Of a stretch of DNA of 64,000 nucleotides, positions 7,779-16,964 are shown piece by piece. The notes beneath the pieces were generated by a model. That model was not told where the DNA came from. It did not search any database and worked only from the letters and a program-made list of their open reading frames with translations. A program made the translations under genes and the position numbers. Origin of the DNA: Pseudonocardia terrae (GTDB taxonomy: Bacteria; Actinomycetota; Actinomycetes; Mycobacteriales; Pseudonocardiaceae); NCBI RefSeq assembly GCF_021343995.1, contig NZ_JAJTTE010000019.1:58229-122228 (forward strand), read 5' to 3'. Every line of letters starts with the position of its first letter. The first letter of the stretch is position 1.

Positions 7779-9408
7779 GTGCCGATCCTTCCACGCCCGC
7801 GACCGGCGGTCGGGCTTCGCCGAAGCCGCCGCCGCCCGCGGTCCGGACCGACAGGGTGGTTCCGGCCTCGAGCCGGACGGAGCTCATCGCCGGCAACTCG
7901 GTGGTGCCGGAGTTCTGGTGCGTGACGGCGACGCGGGCGCCGACGGCGTCCTGGCCACCGTGCAACCCCCACGGCCGGGTGTCGACACGCGCGGTCGCCA
8001 CGACCGCGGTCGCCGTCCCGTCGGTCAACGTGATCTCCCGGATGAGCCCGTCTCCCCCACGGCATCTGCCGGCGCCGCCGGTGCCACGGGCGATCGCGTA
8101 GCGGTCGACGCGCAGCGGGTACTCCCGCTCGATCACCTCGCACGGCGTGTTGCGGGTGTTGGTCATGTGCGTGTGCACCGCGCTGTCGCCGTCGGTGTGC
8201 GGGCCGGCGCCCTGCCCGCCCCCGTAGGTCTCCACGTAGGAGTAGTAGCGCCCGGTCCGCGGGTCCTGGCCGCCGACGGTCACGATGCTCATGCTGCCGC
8301 TCGACGCGGCCGGGACCCGGTCCGGGACGATCTGGGCGAAGGCACCGAGGAGGGCGTCGACGATGCGTTGCGCGGTCTGGGTGTTCCCGTTCGCCACCGG
8401 GGCCGGGAACTCCGCGGCGCACACCGAGCCCGGCCGGGTCAGCACCCGGACGGGACGCATGAGGCCGGCGTTGGACGGCAGCGTCGGATCGGTCAGGGCC
8501 TTGACGACGTAGCCCGCGCACGCCTCGGTCACCGCGTAGGAGCAGTTCACGGCGCCGGGTACCTGGTCGGCGCTGCCGGTCAGGTCGATCTCCACGGCGT
8601 CCCCCTGCTTGCGCACGGTGACGCTGATCGGGATCGACCGGGGCGCGACGCCGTCGTGCTCGAGGTGGTCGGTGAAGCTCGCGGTCCCGTCGGGCAGGGC
8701 GGCGAGGGCGGCCCGGGTGCGCCGCTCGGCGTAGCGCACCAGGGCCGCGCAGGAGCGTTCGAACAGCTCGGGGCCCCACTCGGCGACCATCTCGCCGATG
8801 CGGCGCTCGCCGAGCCGGTTCGCGGCGAGCTGGGCCATCAGGTCCCCGCGCGTCTTGTCCGCGGTGCGCACGTTGGCCATCAGGACGGCCATCAGATCCG
8901 CGCGCAGCTCGCCGCGGCACGCGAGCTTGACCGGCGGGATGCGCACGCCCTCCTGGAAGATCTCCGTCGCGTGGGTGGCCATCGAGCCCGGGACGATCCC
9001 ACCGACGTCCACGTGGTGGGCCATGTTCGCCACCACCGCGACCAGCCGGCCGTCGACGAAGACGGGGGTCACCAGACAGGTGTCGGGAAGGTGGGAGCCG
9101 CCCAGATAGGGGTTGTTGCTGATCAGCACGTCGCCGGGCTCGAGCGAGCCCGTCCCGACCTCGGCCAGGACGTTGCGCACCATGGTCGGCATCAGCCCCA
9201 GGTGCAGCGGGATGTGCTCGGCCTGGGCGATCAGCTCGCCCGTCGGGGAGTAGACACCGGCCGAGCAGTCGCGGCGGTCCTTGATGTTCGGCGAGTAGGA
9301 CGTGCGGATCAGCGCTGTGCCGACCTCCTCCGCGGTGGACTCGAAGCGGTGCCGGGCGATCTCCAGCTCCACCGGCCCGAGATCGTCGGTCAGGTGATCG
9401 GTGGTCAC
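7765..9408 (-). CDS. hyuB: Hydantoinase B/oxoprolinase family protein
   Basis: Second subunit of an ATP-dependent hydantoinase/5-oxoprolinase, 547 residues. Family hallmarks are the N-terminal RTSYSPNIKDRRDCSAGVY, the segment GDVLISNNPYLGGSHLPD, and the late MTNTRNTPCEVIEREYPLRV and GGAGRCRGGDGLIREI. It pairs with HyuA just upstream; the stop of hyuA and the GTG start of hyuB overlap (GTGA at 9405-9408), so the subunits are made together. Substrates of this family include N-methylhydantoin, hydantoins, 5-oxoproline and, in related complexes, acetone or acetophenone; context does not settle which. Confidence 0.9.
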   Translation of the reverse strand: MTTDHLTDDLGPVELEIARHRFESTAEEVGTALIRTSYSPNIKDRRDCSAGVYSPTGELIAQAEHIPLHLGLMPTMVRNVLAEVGTGSLEPGDVLISNNPYLGGSHLPDTCLVTPVFVDGRLVAVVANMAHHVDVGGIVPGSMATHATEIFQEGVRIPPVKLACRGELRADLMAVLMANVRTADKTRGDLMAQLAANRLGERRIGEMVAEWGPELFERSCAALVRYAERRTRAALAALPDGTASFTDHLEHDGVAPRSIPISVTVRKQGDAVEIDLTGSADQVPGAVNCSYAVTEACAGYVVKALTDPTLPSNAGLMRPVRVLTRPGSVCAAEFPAPVANGNTQTAQRIVDALLGAFAQIVPDRVPAASSGSMSIVTVGGQDPRTGRYYSYVETYGGGQGAGPHTDGDSAVHTHMTNTRNTPCEVIEREYPLRVDRYAIARGTGGAGRCRGGDGLIREITLTDGTATAVVATARVDTRPWGLHGGQDAVGARVAVTHQNSGTTELPAMSSVRLEAGTTLSVRTAGGGGFGEARPPVAGVEGSAHAQA

Positions 9409-11468
9409 GGGCGCTCCTCATGAATGTGGAGGAATCCGAAGGTGTCGTGGTGGCACACCTGGCCCGGGGCGACCACGACGGTCGAGTCGAGCTGCTCGAA
9501 CACCAGCGGGCCGGCCAGCTCGACGCCGGCGGGAACGTCGTCGCGGCGGTACAGCGGACAGTCGTGCCGTCGTGCGCCGAAGCGGACCGAGCGGGTCGCG
9601 ACCGGCTCCGGCGGCGCACCCTCGGCCACCGTCCGTGGCAACTCGGCTGCGCCGGCGGCCTCGACGACCGCGCTCGCCCGCACGGCGACGATCTCCAGCA
9701 CGGCGTCGGGATCGTCGAAGCCGTAGCGCTCCAGGTGCGCGTTGTCGAAGGTCTTGCGCAGGGCGGCGAAGTCCGGCTGCCAGGGCACGGTCAGGTCGTA
9801 GCTCTGTCCGAGATAGCGCGCATCGACGAGCCGGTCGGCGGTGACCAGGGCCGGATCGACGCGCTCGCGCTCTTCCAGGAACCGGATCGCGTCCGCCGTC
9901 AGCACGTCGAGTGTGCGCGCCACCGTGTCGAGCTCGGCCGCGCTGGTCGCGGTCGCCGCAGCCGCGAAGTCGTGCCGGATCGGGGCGTCGAGCATGCCGA
10001 CGGCCGACGCGATCCCGGGGTGCGGCGGCACGACCGCACCCTTCATTCCCAGCTCGCGGATCAGATCGGTCGCGTGGAGCGGGCCGGCCCCGCCGAAGGC
10101 CATGAGCACGCAGTCGCGCGGGTCGATGCCGCGTTCGATGCTGACCTTGCGCACGCCCCGGGCCATGGTCGCGGTGATGACGCGCAGCACGCCGGCGGCG
10201 GTCTCGTCCTCGTCGAGCCCGAGCTCGCCGGCGAAGGCCGTCAGCCGTTCGCGCGCGCGGTCGAGGTCGAGCGCGAGCCGCCCGCCGAGCAGACTGGTCC
10301 CCAACCGGCCGAGCAGGGCATGGGCGTCGGTCACCGTGATCTGCGCACCGCCGAGTCCATAACAGACCGGGCCGGGTCGTGCGCCGGCGCTCTGCGGGCC
10401 CACCCGCAGGCTGCCGCCCGCGTCGCGCCACGCGATCGACCCGCCACCCGCGCCGATGGTGTGCACGTCCACCGCCGGCATCCGCAACGGATACCCCTCC
10501 AGCTCGCCGGAGGTCATCTCGCCGGGCACGCCGTTGCGGATGAGCGCGATGTCGGTACTCGTGCCCCCGATGTCGAAGCTCACCACCTGCGGCAGACCCA
10601 GCTGCGCCGCCCACCGCGCCGCCCCGATCACCCCGCCGACCAGGCCGGACAACACCGTCCGGACGCTGTGCTCGCGGGCGCTGCCGGCCCCGAGCAGACC
10701 GCCGTTGGACTGCATCACCCACAGCCGCGCCGGCATCGCCCGCTCGGCGAGGCGGGTCTCGAGTCGCTCGAGGTAGTCCGCGATCGCCGGCTGGACGTAA
10801 CCGGAGATGACGGCGGTCGAGGTGCGCTCGTACTCGCGCATCTCCGGGGTGACCGACGTGGCGGCGAGCACCGACGGGGCCGCCCCGGCCCGACGCAGGT
10901 GCTCCACGACGAGCTGCTCGTGCGCCGGGTCGACGTAGGCGTTGAGCAACGAGACGACCACGACCTCCGGGGCGGCGCCCCGGATCCGCTCGGCGAGCCC
11001 GTCCAGCTCCGAGGCGGCAGGCGCGACGAGCACGGAACCGTCGGCCGCCAACCGCTCGGTGACCTCCCAGGTCAGCTCGTGCGGGACCAGCGGAGCGGGG
11101 CGCCGGACCGACAGGTCGTAGAGGGCGGGGCGGCTCTGGTGCCCGATGTGGAGCATGTCCGCGAACCCGGCCGTGGTGACGAGCCCGACCCGGGCACCGG
11201 TCCGGGTGAGCAGGGTGTTCGTAGCGACCGTGGTGCCGTGGACGAACCGCTCGACCGAGCCGAAGCCCGCCCCGGCCCGTTCCAGGGCCTCCTCGACCCC
11301 GCCGACCACCGCGTCGTCCGGCGCCCGCGGGCTCGAGGACACCTTCCAGACCTCGACCGAGCCGTCCGGCCGCCGGACCGCGACGTCGGTGAAGGTGCCG
11401 CCGGTGTCCACAGCGACCCGCACGCGCCCGGCACGATCCGCGTGCACCTCAGAGCCCGTCGGTCGCAT
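9405..11468 (-). CDS. hyuA: Hydantoinase/oxoprolinase A subunit (ATP-dependent N-methylhydantoinase type)
   Basis: ATP-binding subunit, 687 residues. It begins with the actin-like phosphate motif (VAVDTGGTFTDVAV) and continues with FVHGTTVATNTLLTRTG, VVSFDIGGTSTDIALI, VHTIGAGGGSIAW and FGGAGPLHATDL, all standard for HyuA/OplAH/AcxA proteins. Start at 11468 is preceded by GAGGAG at close spacing; a longer open frame continues upstream but lacks coding character because it runs antisense to the next regulator. It forms an operon with hyuB and a GntR regulator. Confidence 0.9.
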   Translation of the reverse strand: MRPTGSEVHADRAGRVRVAVDTGGTFTDVAVRRPDGSVEVWKVSSSPRAPDDAVVGGVEEALERAGAGFGSVERFVHGTTVATNTLLTRTGARVGLVTTAGFADMLHIGHQSRPALYDLSVRRPAPLVPHELTWEVTERLAADGSVLVAPAASELDGLAERIRGAAPEVVVVSLLNAYVDPAHEQLVVEHLRRAGAAPSVLAATSVTPEMREYERTSTAVISGYVQPAIADYLERLETRLAERAMPARLWVMQSNGGLLGAGSAREHSVRTVLSGLVGGVIGAARWAAQLGLPQVVSFDIGGTSTDIALIRNGVPGEMTSGELEGYPLRMPAVDVHTIGAGGGSIAWRDAGGSLRVGPQSAGARPGPVCYGLGGAQITVTDAHALLGRLGTSLLGGRLALDLDRARERLTAFAGELGLDEDETAAGVLRVITATMARGVRKVSIERGIDPRDCVLMAFGGAGPLHATDLIRELGMKGAVVPPHPGIASAVGMLDAPIRHDFAAAATATSAAELDTVARTLDVLTADAIRFLEERERVDPALVTADRLVDARYLGQSYDLTVPWQPDFAALRKTFDNAHLERYGFDDPDAVLEIVAVRASAVVEAAGAAELPRTVAEGAPPEPVATRSVRFGARRHDCPLYRRDDVPAGVELAGPLVFEQLDSTVVVAPGQVCHHDTFGFLHIHEERP

Positions 11469-11605
11469 GGCACTCCTCGGTTCATCTCGGCGTCGGAGAT
11501 CCGCCCATCCGCTCGTGACGGCCGCGTCCGAGCGTTCGAATACCATTCGTCGACGACTGTAGACCCGGCGGCGGCGCCCGACAAGGTCCTGCCTCCTGCC
11601 CCGGG

Positions 11606-12322
11606 TCAGCGGACGCCGTCGGCGGACCGCTCCCCGTGGGCCACCGCCGGCACGGTTCCGCCCCCGAGCTGATGCTCGATACGGGCCGTGGCGCTGAGCA
11701 GCGACGCCTCGGTGATGGCCGCCGCGGCCACCGCATCGTGGTTGCGCGCCGCCTCGACCAGACGCGGTTGGAACGACCACAACGTCCCGTCGTTCTCGTC
11801 GACCGCCCGACGCGCGCCGACGATCTTGTACACCCGGCAGCGCTCCCACAGACCCCGGATCGCGTCGAGGAGGACGGCGTTGCCGCCCGCCGCGTAGAGC
11901 GTGGCCAGGAGGGCCTCGTCGGCATCGAGCGCAGCGACGACGTCGCCGGCCGCCGCTGCCTCCGCCATCGCCGCGCAGTGCGTCGCCATCAGCGCGACGT
12001 CCTCGTCGGTCACGTTCGGGGCGCCCAGTCGGGCGGCATCGACCTCGAGGACCCGACGCACGTAGTAGATGTCGCGCAGCTCGACCAGCGTCAGCCCACG
12101 CACCACCGCGCCCCGGTGCGGGACGCTCTCGGCGAGGCCCGCCTCCTCCAGGCGCCGGATCGCTTCCCGCACCGGCATCACGCTGGTACCGAGCTCTGCG
12201 GCGATGTCGCGGATCCGCAGCCGGTGCCCGGCCGGCATGCCGCCGTTCATGATCTGCTGGCGAATCGCCGTGAAGACCCTGTCCGTCAGCAGTGACGGAC
12301 TCTCCAGCTTCGACATCGCCAT
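11606..12322 (-). CDS. GntR-family transcriptional regulator, FCD type
   Basis: A second FCD-type GntR protein (238 residues). The winged helix is at residues 10-75 (IRDIAAELGTSVMPVREAIRRLEEAGL) and the C-terminal helical ligand domain includes RRVLEVDAARLGAP and ALDADEALLATLYAAGGN. It sits upstream of hyuA on the same strand and divergent from the proline dehydrogenase gene, so it may control both. A tandem TGTGAT motif in the divergent intergenic region is a candidate operator. Confidence 0.86.
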   Translation of the reverse strand: MAMSKLESPSLLTDRVFTAIRQQIMNGGMPAGHRLRIRDIAAELGTSVMPVREAIRRLEEAGLAESVPHRGAVVRGLTLVELRDIYYVRRVLEVDAARLGAPNVTDEDVALMATHCAAMAEAAAAGDVVAALDADEALLATLYAAGGNAVLLDAIRGLWERCRVYKIVGARRAVDENDGTLWSFQPRLVEAARNHDAVAAAAITEASLLSATARIEHQLGGGTVPAVAHGERSADGVR

Positions 12323-12430
12323 GGCACCAATCTAAACGCCGTACCCGACGGAGCCCCCGCCGTCGGACCGGCCGCGAGGCCACGCCGGGGACTCCCCCGG
12401 GCTCCGGTCGCCAGGTCACCCGGTCCGTTG

Positions 12431-12447
12431 TGTGATCTGTGATTACA
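12431..12447. promoter_or_regulatory. Candidate GntR operator in the divergent GntR/proline dehydrogenase promoter
   Basis: TGTGAT is repeated directly (12431-12436 and 12438-12443), and the second copy runs into TGTGATTACA, which has TGT...ACA symmetry. The site lies in the 248-bp region between the GntR gene and the plus-strand proline dehydrogenase gene. This is an inference from symmetry and position only. Confidence 0.3.
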
Positions 12448-12570
12448 TCCTAGGCTGGCAGCTCCGAGAGGGGCAGCGACGCCGCATCCACCCGGTCGGG
12501 ACCGGCCTCGTCCCTGCTCTCCGTCCTCGATGCGCATCGACCCCGGCGCACGCGAAGGAGGAGGAAGACC

Positions 12571-13482
12571 ATGATCAGGAAGCTCCTGCTCCTGGCCGCC
12601 GCGAACACGCGGCTCGAGAGGCTCGTGAGCCGCCATCCGCTGACGAGCGGGGTGGTCTCCCGCTTCGTGGCCGGCACCACCCTCGACAGCGCCGTCGGCG
12701 TGGCCCGGGCGCTCGACGACAAGGGCATCGACGTCAGTCTCGACCTGCTCGGCGAGACCGTCGGCGAGCTGCAGGAATCCGCGGTCGCGACGGCGGCCTA
12801 CGTCGACGCGATCCATGCGATCGCCGACCGCGCTCCCGGTGCGACGGTGTCGGTGAAGCTGTCGCAGCTGGGGGTCGGCCTGGACCCGAGCGTCTGCGCA
12901 GGACACCTCAAGCAGCTCCTCGAGGTCGCCGAGGAGTGCGGGGTCACCGTCGAGGTGGACATGGAGCACAGCTCGGTCGGCCCTCGGACCCTGGAGATCT
13001 ACCGGGCGTTCCTGCCGTCCTTCCCGCGGACCCGCGTGGCGCAGCAGGCCGCGATGCGGCGCTGCCCGGAGGACCTGAGCTCCTTCACCGACGTCAAGCC
13101 GCGCATCCGGCTGGTCAAGGGGGCGTTCCTCGAGCCGATCGAGAAGGCGCTGCAGGAGCGGGAGGAGATCACCGCCCAGTACCGGTACCTGGCGACGTGG
13201 GCCCTGACGAACCTGCCGGACCCGGCCTTCGGGACGCACGACGACGCCTGCATCGACCACGTCAGGGCCGAGGCCGACCGGCTCGGCATCGCTCCCCGCG
13301 ACTTCGAGTTCCAGATGCTCTACGGCGTGCGCCGAGACCTCCAGGAGCGACTCGCCGCCGAGGGCTACCGGGTGCGGGTCTACGTGCCGTTCGGGAGCCA
13401 GTGGTACCCGTACCTGATGCGGCGGATGGCCGAGCGTCCCGCCAATCTCCTGCTCTTCCTGCGATCGGTGATCAGCGGCTGA
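12571..13482 (+). CDS. Proline dehydrogenase family protein
   Basis: Monofunctional FAD-dependent proline dehydrogenase, 303 residues, converting L-proline to pyrroline-5-carboxylate. The TIM-barrel signatures are present: VSVKLSQLGVG, EVDMEHSS, IRLVKGAFLEP and the C-terminal substrate/flavin motifs FQMLYGVRRDLQ, YVPFGSQWYPYLMRRMAERP. An AAGGAGGAGGAAG ribosome-binding site precedes the ATG. No pyrroline-5-carboxylate dehydrogenase lies nearby, so product use relies on genes elsewhere. It begins a plus-strand run with the acylase and deacetylase genes. Confidence 0.9.
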   Translation: MIRKLLLLAAANTRLERLVSRHPLTSGVVSRFVAGTTLDSAVGVARALDDKGIDVSLDLLGETVGELQESAVATAAYVDAIHAIADRAPGATVSVKLSQLGVGLDPSVCAGHLKQLLEVAEECGVTVEVDMEHSSVGPRTLEIYRAFLPSFPRTRVAQQAAMRRCPEDLSSFTDVKPRIRLVKGAFLEPIEKALQEREEITAQYRYLATWALTNLPDPAFGTHDDACIDHVRAEADRLGIAPRDFEFQMLYGVRRDLQERLAAEGYRVRVYVPFGSQWYPYLMRRMAERPANLLLFLRSVISG

Positions 13483-13597
13483 GGCCGCCCGAACGGGTAG
13501 CGGTGCACCGGCCGATCGTCGCTCCAAGTATGCCGACACGTCCATGCCCTGTCCTGTTTGACTCCGCCGGGAACGAGGCGACGACGCTGGAGGCGCA

Positions 13598-15940
13598 GTG
13601 ACATCGAGCGAGACGACGCGGACGGGCTACACGGTGCCCGGGCTGACCGGGCCGGTCGAGATCGTGGTCGACCGCTGGGGGGTCCCCCACATCTACGCGA
13701 CGGACACCTACGACGCCTTCCGCGCGCAGGGCTTCAACGCCGCCCGCGACCGCCTGTGGCAGATCGACTTCTGGCGGCGCCGCGGCCTGGGCAGGCTCTC
13801 GGAGGTCTTCGGGGCCGAGCACGTCGAACGGGACCGTGCCGCCCGGCTGTTCCTCTACCGCGGCGACATGCGCCAGGAGTGGCTGGCCTACGGCTCGGAC
13901 ACCAAGCGGGCGGCCACGGCCTTCGTCGAAGGGATCAACGCCTTCGTCGAGCTCACCCGGCAGGACCCCACGCTGCTGCCGGTCGAGTTCCGGGAGCTGG
14001 GGTACGAGCCCGCCCTGTGGGAGCCGGCCGACGTGGCCCGCATCCGCAGCCACGGCCTGTTCTACAACGTGCGAGACGAGGTCGCCCGGGCCCGCACCCT
14101 GCGCGACCTCCCCCGCGAGGTCGAGGAGCTGAGGCGGCGTCGCGAGCCCGCCCGTGACCTCACCGTCCCCGAAGGACTCGACCTCGATCTCATCCCCGAC
14201 GACGTCCTGGCCGTCTACGACCTCGCGACCTCGGCTCCGACGTTCGGGCCGCCCACCCCGCTGGACGCCCAGGGCGACGTGCTCCCCGAGGGGAGCAACA
14301 ACTGGGTGCTCGGCGGGTCGCGGACCCGGTCCGGTCGCCCGCTGCTGGCCAACGACCCGCACCGGGCCGCCGCGGCCCTGCCGGGGCTGCGCTACATCGC
14401 GCACCTGTCGGCGCCGGGTTTCGACGTCATCGGCGGCGGCGAGCCCGCCCTGCCGGGCATCTCCATCGGGCACAACGGACGCATCGCGTTCGGCCTGACG
14501 ATCTTCGCGATCGACCAGGAGGACCTCTACGTCTACGAGACCGACCCCGAGGACCCGCTGTCCTACCGCTACCAGGACCGCTGGGTGCCGATGCGGCGAC
14601 TCACCGAGACCGTCGAGGTGCGCGACGGGGAGCCCGTCGAGGTCGAACTGCTCTTCACCCGCCACGGCCCGGTCGTCCACCGCGACCCGTCGCGCCACAC
14701 CGCGTTCGCCGTGCGCGCGGCCTGGTTACAGCCCGGCATGGCGCCCTACCTCGGGAGCATGGACTACATGCGGGCGCAGGACTACGACGAGTTCCTCGCC
14801 GCCATGAACCGGTGGGGCGCCCCGCCGGAGAACCAGGTGTTCGCCGACACGGAGGGCACCATCGCCTGGAAGACCGGGGGCCTCACGCCGATCCGCCCGA
14901 ACTGGGACGGGACGCTGCCCGTGCCGGGCGATGGCCGGTACGAATGGGCGGGCTTCTACGATGCCGACCAGCTCCCCGGCGCGGTGAACCCGGCCCAGGG
15001 GTTCCTCGCGACGGCCAACGAGTGCAACCTGCCCGAGGACTTTCCGTCGGACCGGCACATCACCTACGACTGGTACGCGCCCTCTCGGCGACACCGGCTC
15101 GACGAGGTGCTGGCGCAGGTCACCGACGCCACCCCGGAGAGCATGGTGGCGCTGCAGGGCGACTACCTCAGCGTACCGGCGCGCCGGATCCTCACCCGTC
15201 TGCGGAATCTGGACGTGCCCGAGGGCACCGACGGGCTCGACCTGCTGCGCGGCTGGGACGGAACCCTCGCGGCCGACTCGGCCGCGGCGGCAATCTTCGA
15301 GGTGTGGTATCGACGCCACCTCCGGCCCGCCCTGCTGACCCGGGCCCTGGAGGAGCACGTGGGCGCGGCGGACGCGGCCGCCACCGCGACCCGGATCTCC
15401 CCTGCCGAGGACCTGCTGGCCGACTCCCGGGTCGATCTCGAGCTCGTCGAAGACCCGGCTACCCGCCTCGGCCCCAACCCGGAGAAGTTCCTGGCCGAGA
15501 CCGTCGCCTGGACCCTCCCGGCCGCGGTCGCCGAGGTCGCCGAGCTGCTCGGCCCCGACCGCGGGGGCTGGAGCTGGGGCAGTCTGCACGTGGCCTGCGC
15601 CCGGCACCCACTGGCGGCGCTGCTGACCGGGGTGCCGGAGGAGCAGCTCGTCGCCGGGCCGGCACCGCGGGGCGGGAGCGGCGACACGGTCGGCAACACG
15701 GCCTACGGGCCGAACTTCGTCCAGAGCGGCGGCGCGACCTTCCGGCTCGTCGTCGATGTCGGCGAGTGGGACTCGTCGCTGGCCATGAACGCCCCGGGCC
15801 AGTCCGGACGACTCGGCGACCCGCACGTCACCGACCTGTTCGGGCCGTGGAGCCGCGACGAGGCGTTCCCCCTGCTCTACACCCGCGAGCGCATCGAGCA
15901 GGCCGCCGACCAGGTCATCGAGCTGCGTCCCGCGCCCTGA
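13598..15940 (+). CDS. Penicillin acylase-family (S45) Ntn hydrolase
   Basis: A 780-residue precursor of the penicillin-amidase family, normally processed autocatalytically into alpha and beta chains. The probable beta-chain start is the Ser in LPEGSNNWVLGGS (about residue 230), preceded by Gly as in the family. Other family motifs are VDRWGVPHIYATD at the N-terminus, LLANDPHRAAALPGL-like substrate residues, GISIGHNGRIAFGLT, and NTAYGPNFVQSGGATFRLVVD near the end. There is no signal peptide, unlike periplasmic penicillin G acylase, so it probably acts in the cytoplasm. The GTG start has GGAGG upstream. The natural substrate is unknown (N-acyl amino acids, acyl-homoserine lactones or other amides). 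Confidence 0.88.
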   Translation: MTSSETTRTGYTVPGLTGPVEIVVDRWGVPHIYATDTYDAFRAQGFNAARDRLWQIDFWRRRGLGRLSEVFGAEHVERDRAARLFLYRGDMRQEWLAYGSDTKRAATAFVEGINAFVELTRQDPTLLPVEFRELGYEPALWEPADVARIRSHGLFYNVRDEVARARTLRDLPREVEELRRRREPARDLTVPEGLDLDLIPDDVLAVYDLATSAPTFGPPTPLDAQGDVLPEGSNNWVLGGSRTRSGRPLLANDPHRAAAALPGLRYIAHLSAPGFDVIGGGEPALPGISIGHNGRIAFGLTIFAIDQEDLYVYETDPEDPLSYRYQDRWVPMRRLTETVEVRDGEPVEVELLFTRHGPVVHRDPSRHTAFAVRAAWLQPGMAPYLGSMDYMRAQDYDEFLAAMNRWGAPPENQVFADTEGTIAWKTGGLTPIRPNWDGTLPVPGDGRYEWAGFYDADQLPGAVNPAQGFLATANECNLPEDFPSDRHITYDWYAPSRRHRLDEVLAQVTDATPESMVALQGDYLSVPARRILTRLRNLDVPEGTDGLDLLRGWDGTLAADSAAAAIFEVWYRRHLRPALLTRALEEHVGAADAAATATRISPAEDLLADSRVDLELVEDPATRLGPNPEKFLAETVAWTLPAAVAEVAELLGPDRGGWSWGSLHVACARHPLAALLTGVPEEQLVAGPAPRGGSGDTVGNTAYGPNFVQSGGATFRLVVDVGEWDSSLAMNAPGQSGRLGDPHVTDLFGPWSRDEAFPLLYTRERIEQAADQVIELRPAP

Positions 15941-16396
15941 CCGTCACGACCACACGCCAGCACCTGATCGCGAAGGAGAGACCCATGGGTCACCTGCAAC
16001 TGCCCCCGGGCAAGAAGATCGCCGTCAACCTCGGCACCGACTTCGACGCCCAGTCCCTGTGGCTGGGCGGGTTCAACCGCCCCACCCAGTCGTTCATGTC
16101 CCGCGGCCAGTTCGGCGCCGAGGTCGGTGTCCCGCGCCTGCTGGAGCTCTACTCCCGCTTCGACATCACGACGACCTGGTTCACCCCGGGGCACTCGGTG
16201 GACACGTTCCCCGAGCAGTGCCGCAAGGTCGTCGAGGCCGGTCACGAGATCGGCCACCACGGCTACTACCACGAGATCCCGCCGGGGATCGAGCGGGACA
16301 CCGAGCGCCGGCTCGTCGACCTCGCCTTCGCCACCTACAAGAACGTGCTCGGGCTCCGGCCGACCGGCTACCGCTCGCCGTACTGGGACTACAGCG

Positions 16397-16431
16397 AGCC
16401 CGACTCCTCGACATCATCGAGGAGTCGGGCT
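16397..16431. repeat. Perfect 15-bp inverted repeat at the frameshift
   Basis: Arms 16397-16411 (AGCCCGACTCCTCGA) and 16417-16431 are exact reverse complements with a 5-nt loop (CATCA). The right arm encodes the conserved-looking segment IIEESGF, and the left arm lies where the reading frame breaks. A quasi-palindrome converted to a perfect palindrome by template switching, or an assembly error at a hairpin, would both give this pattern. Confidence 0.85.
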
Positions 16432-16931
16432 TTCTCTACGACACGAGCCTGATGGCCCGCGACCTGGTCCCGTACCACCCGCAGCGCTGGCAGATCAACT
16501 GGGAGAAGGCCAACGTCGCCGGCACCGCGAGCTCGGTCATCGAGATCCCGGTCAACTGGTACCTCGACGACTTCCCCCCGCTGGCCTACACCGGCGTCTC
16601 CACCGGGATGCAGGACACCGAGACGATCTTCCGGCGGTGGCGCGACATCTTCGACTACGCCTACCAGCGCGTCGAGAACCCCGTCTTCGCGTCCTGCGTG
16701 CACCCGCAGATCATCGGCCAGGCACACAACATGCTCTGGTACGAGAGGCTCGTCGAGCACATCGTCGGCCACGACGGCGTCTGGTTCGCCACCTGCGAGG
16801 AGATCGCCAAGGCCTGGGTCGACGACGACGAGGACAAGCGCCTCATGTCCCTGCCGGACGCGCGCGGAGTGGAGCCCGCCCCCGGCCGACTCGAGCTGGG
16901 CGCGGGGCTGATCCGGAACCCTCCCGAACCG

Positions 16932-16964
16932 GAGCGGGGCGCGGCGACGGGCCGCGCCCCGCTC
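16932..16964. terminator. Bidirectional hairpin terminator between convergent genes
   Basis: Perfect 14-bp arms (16932-16945 GAGCGGGGCGCGGC and 16951-16964) with loop GACGG. The hairpin is inside the last codons of the deacetylase gene and abuts the stop of the convergent response-regulator gene (16963-16965), so one structure could end transcription on both strands. Confidence 0.75.
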
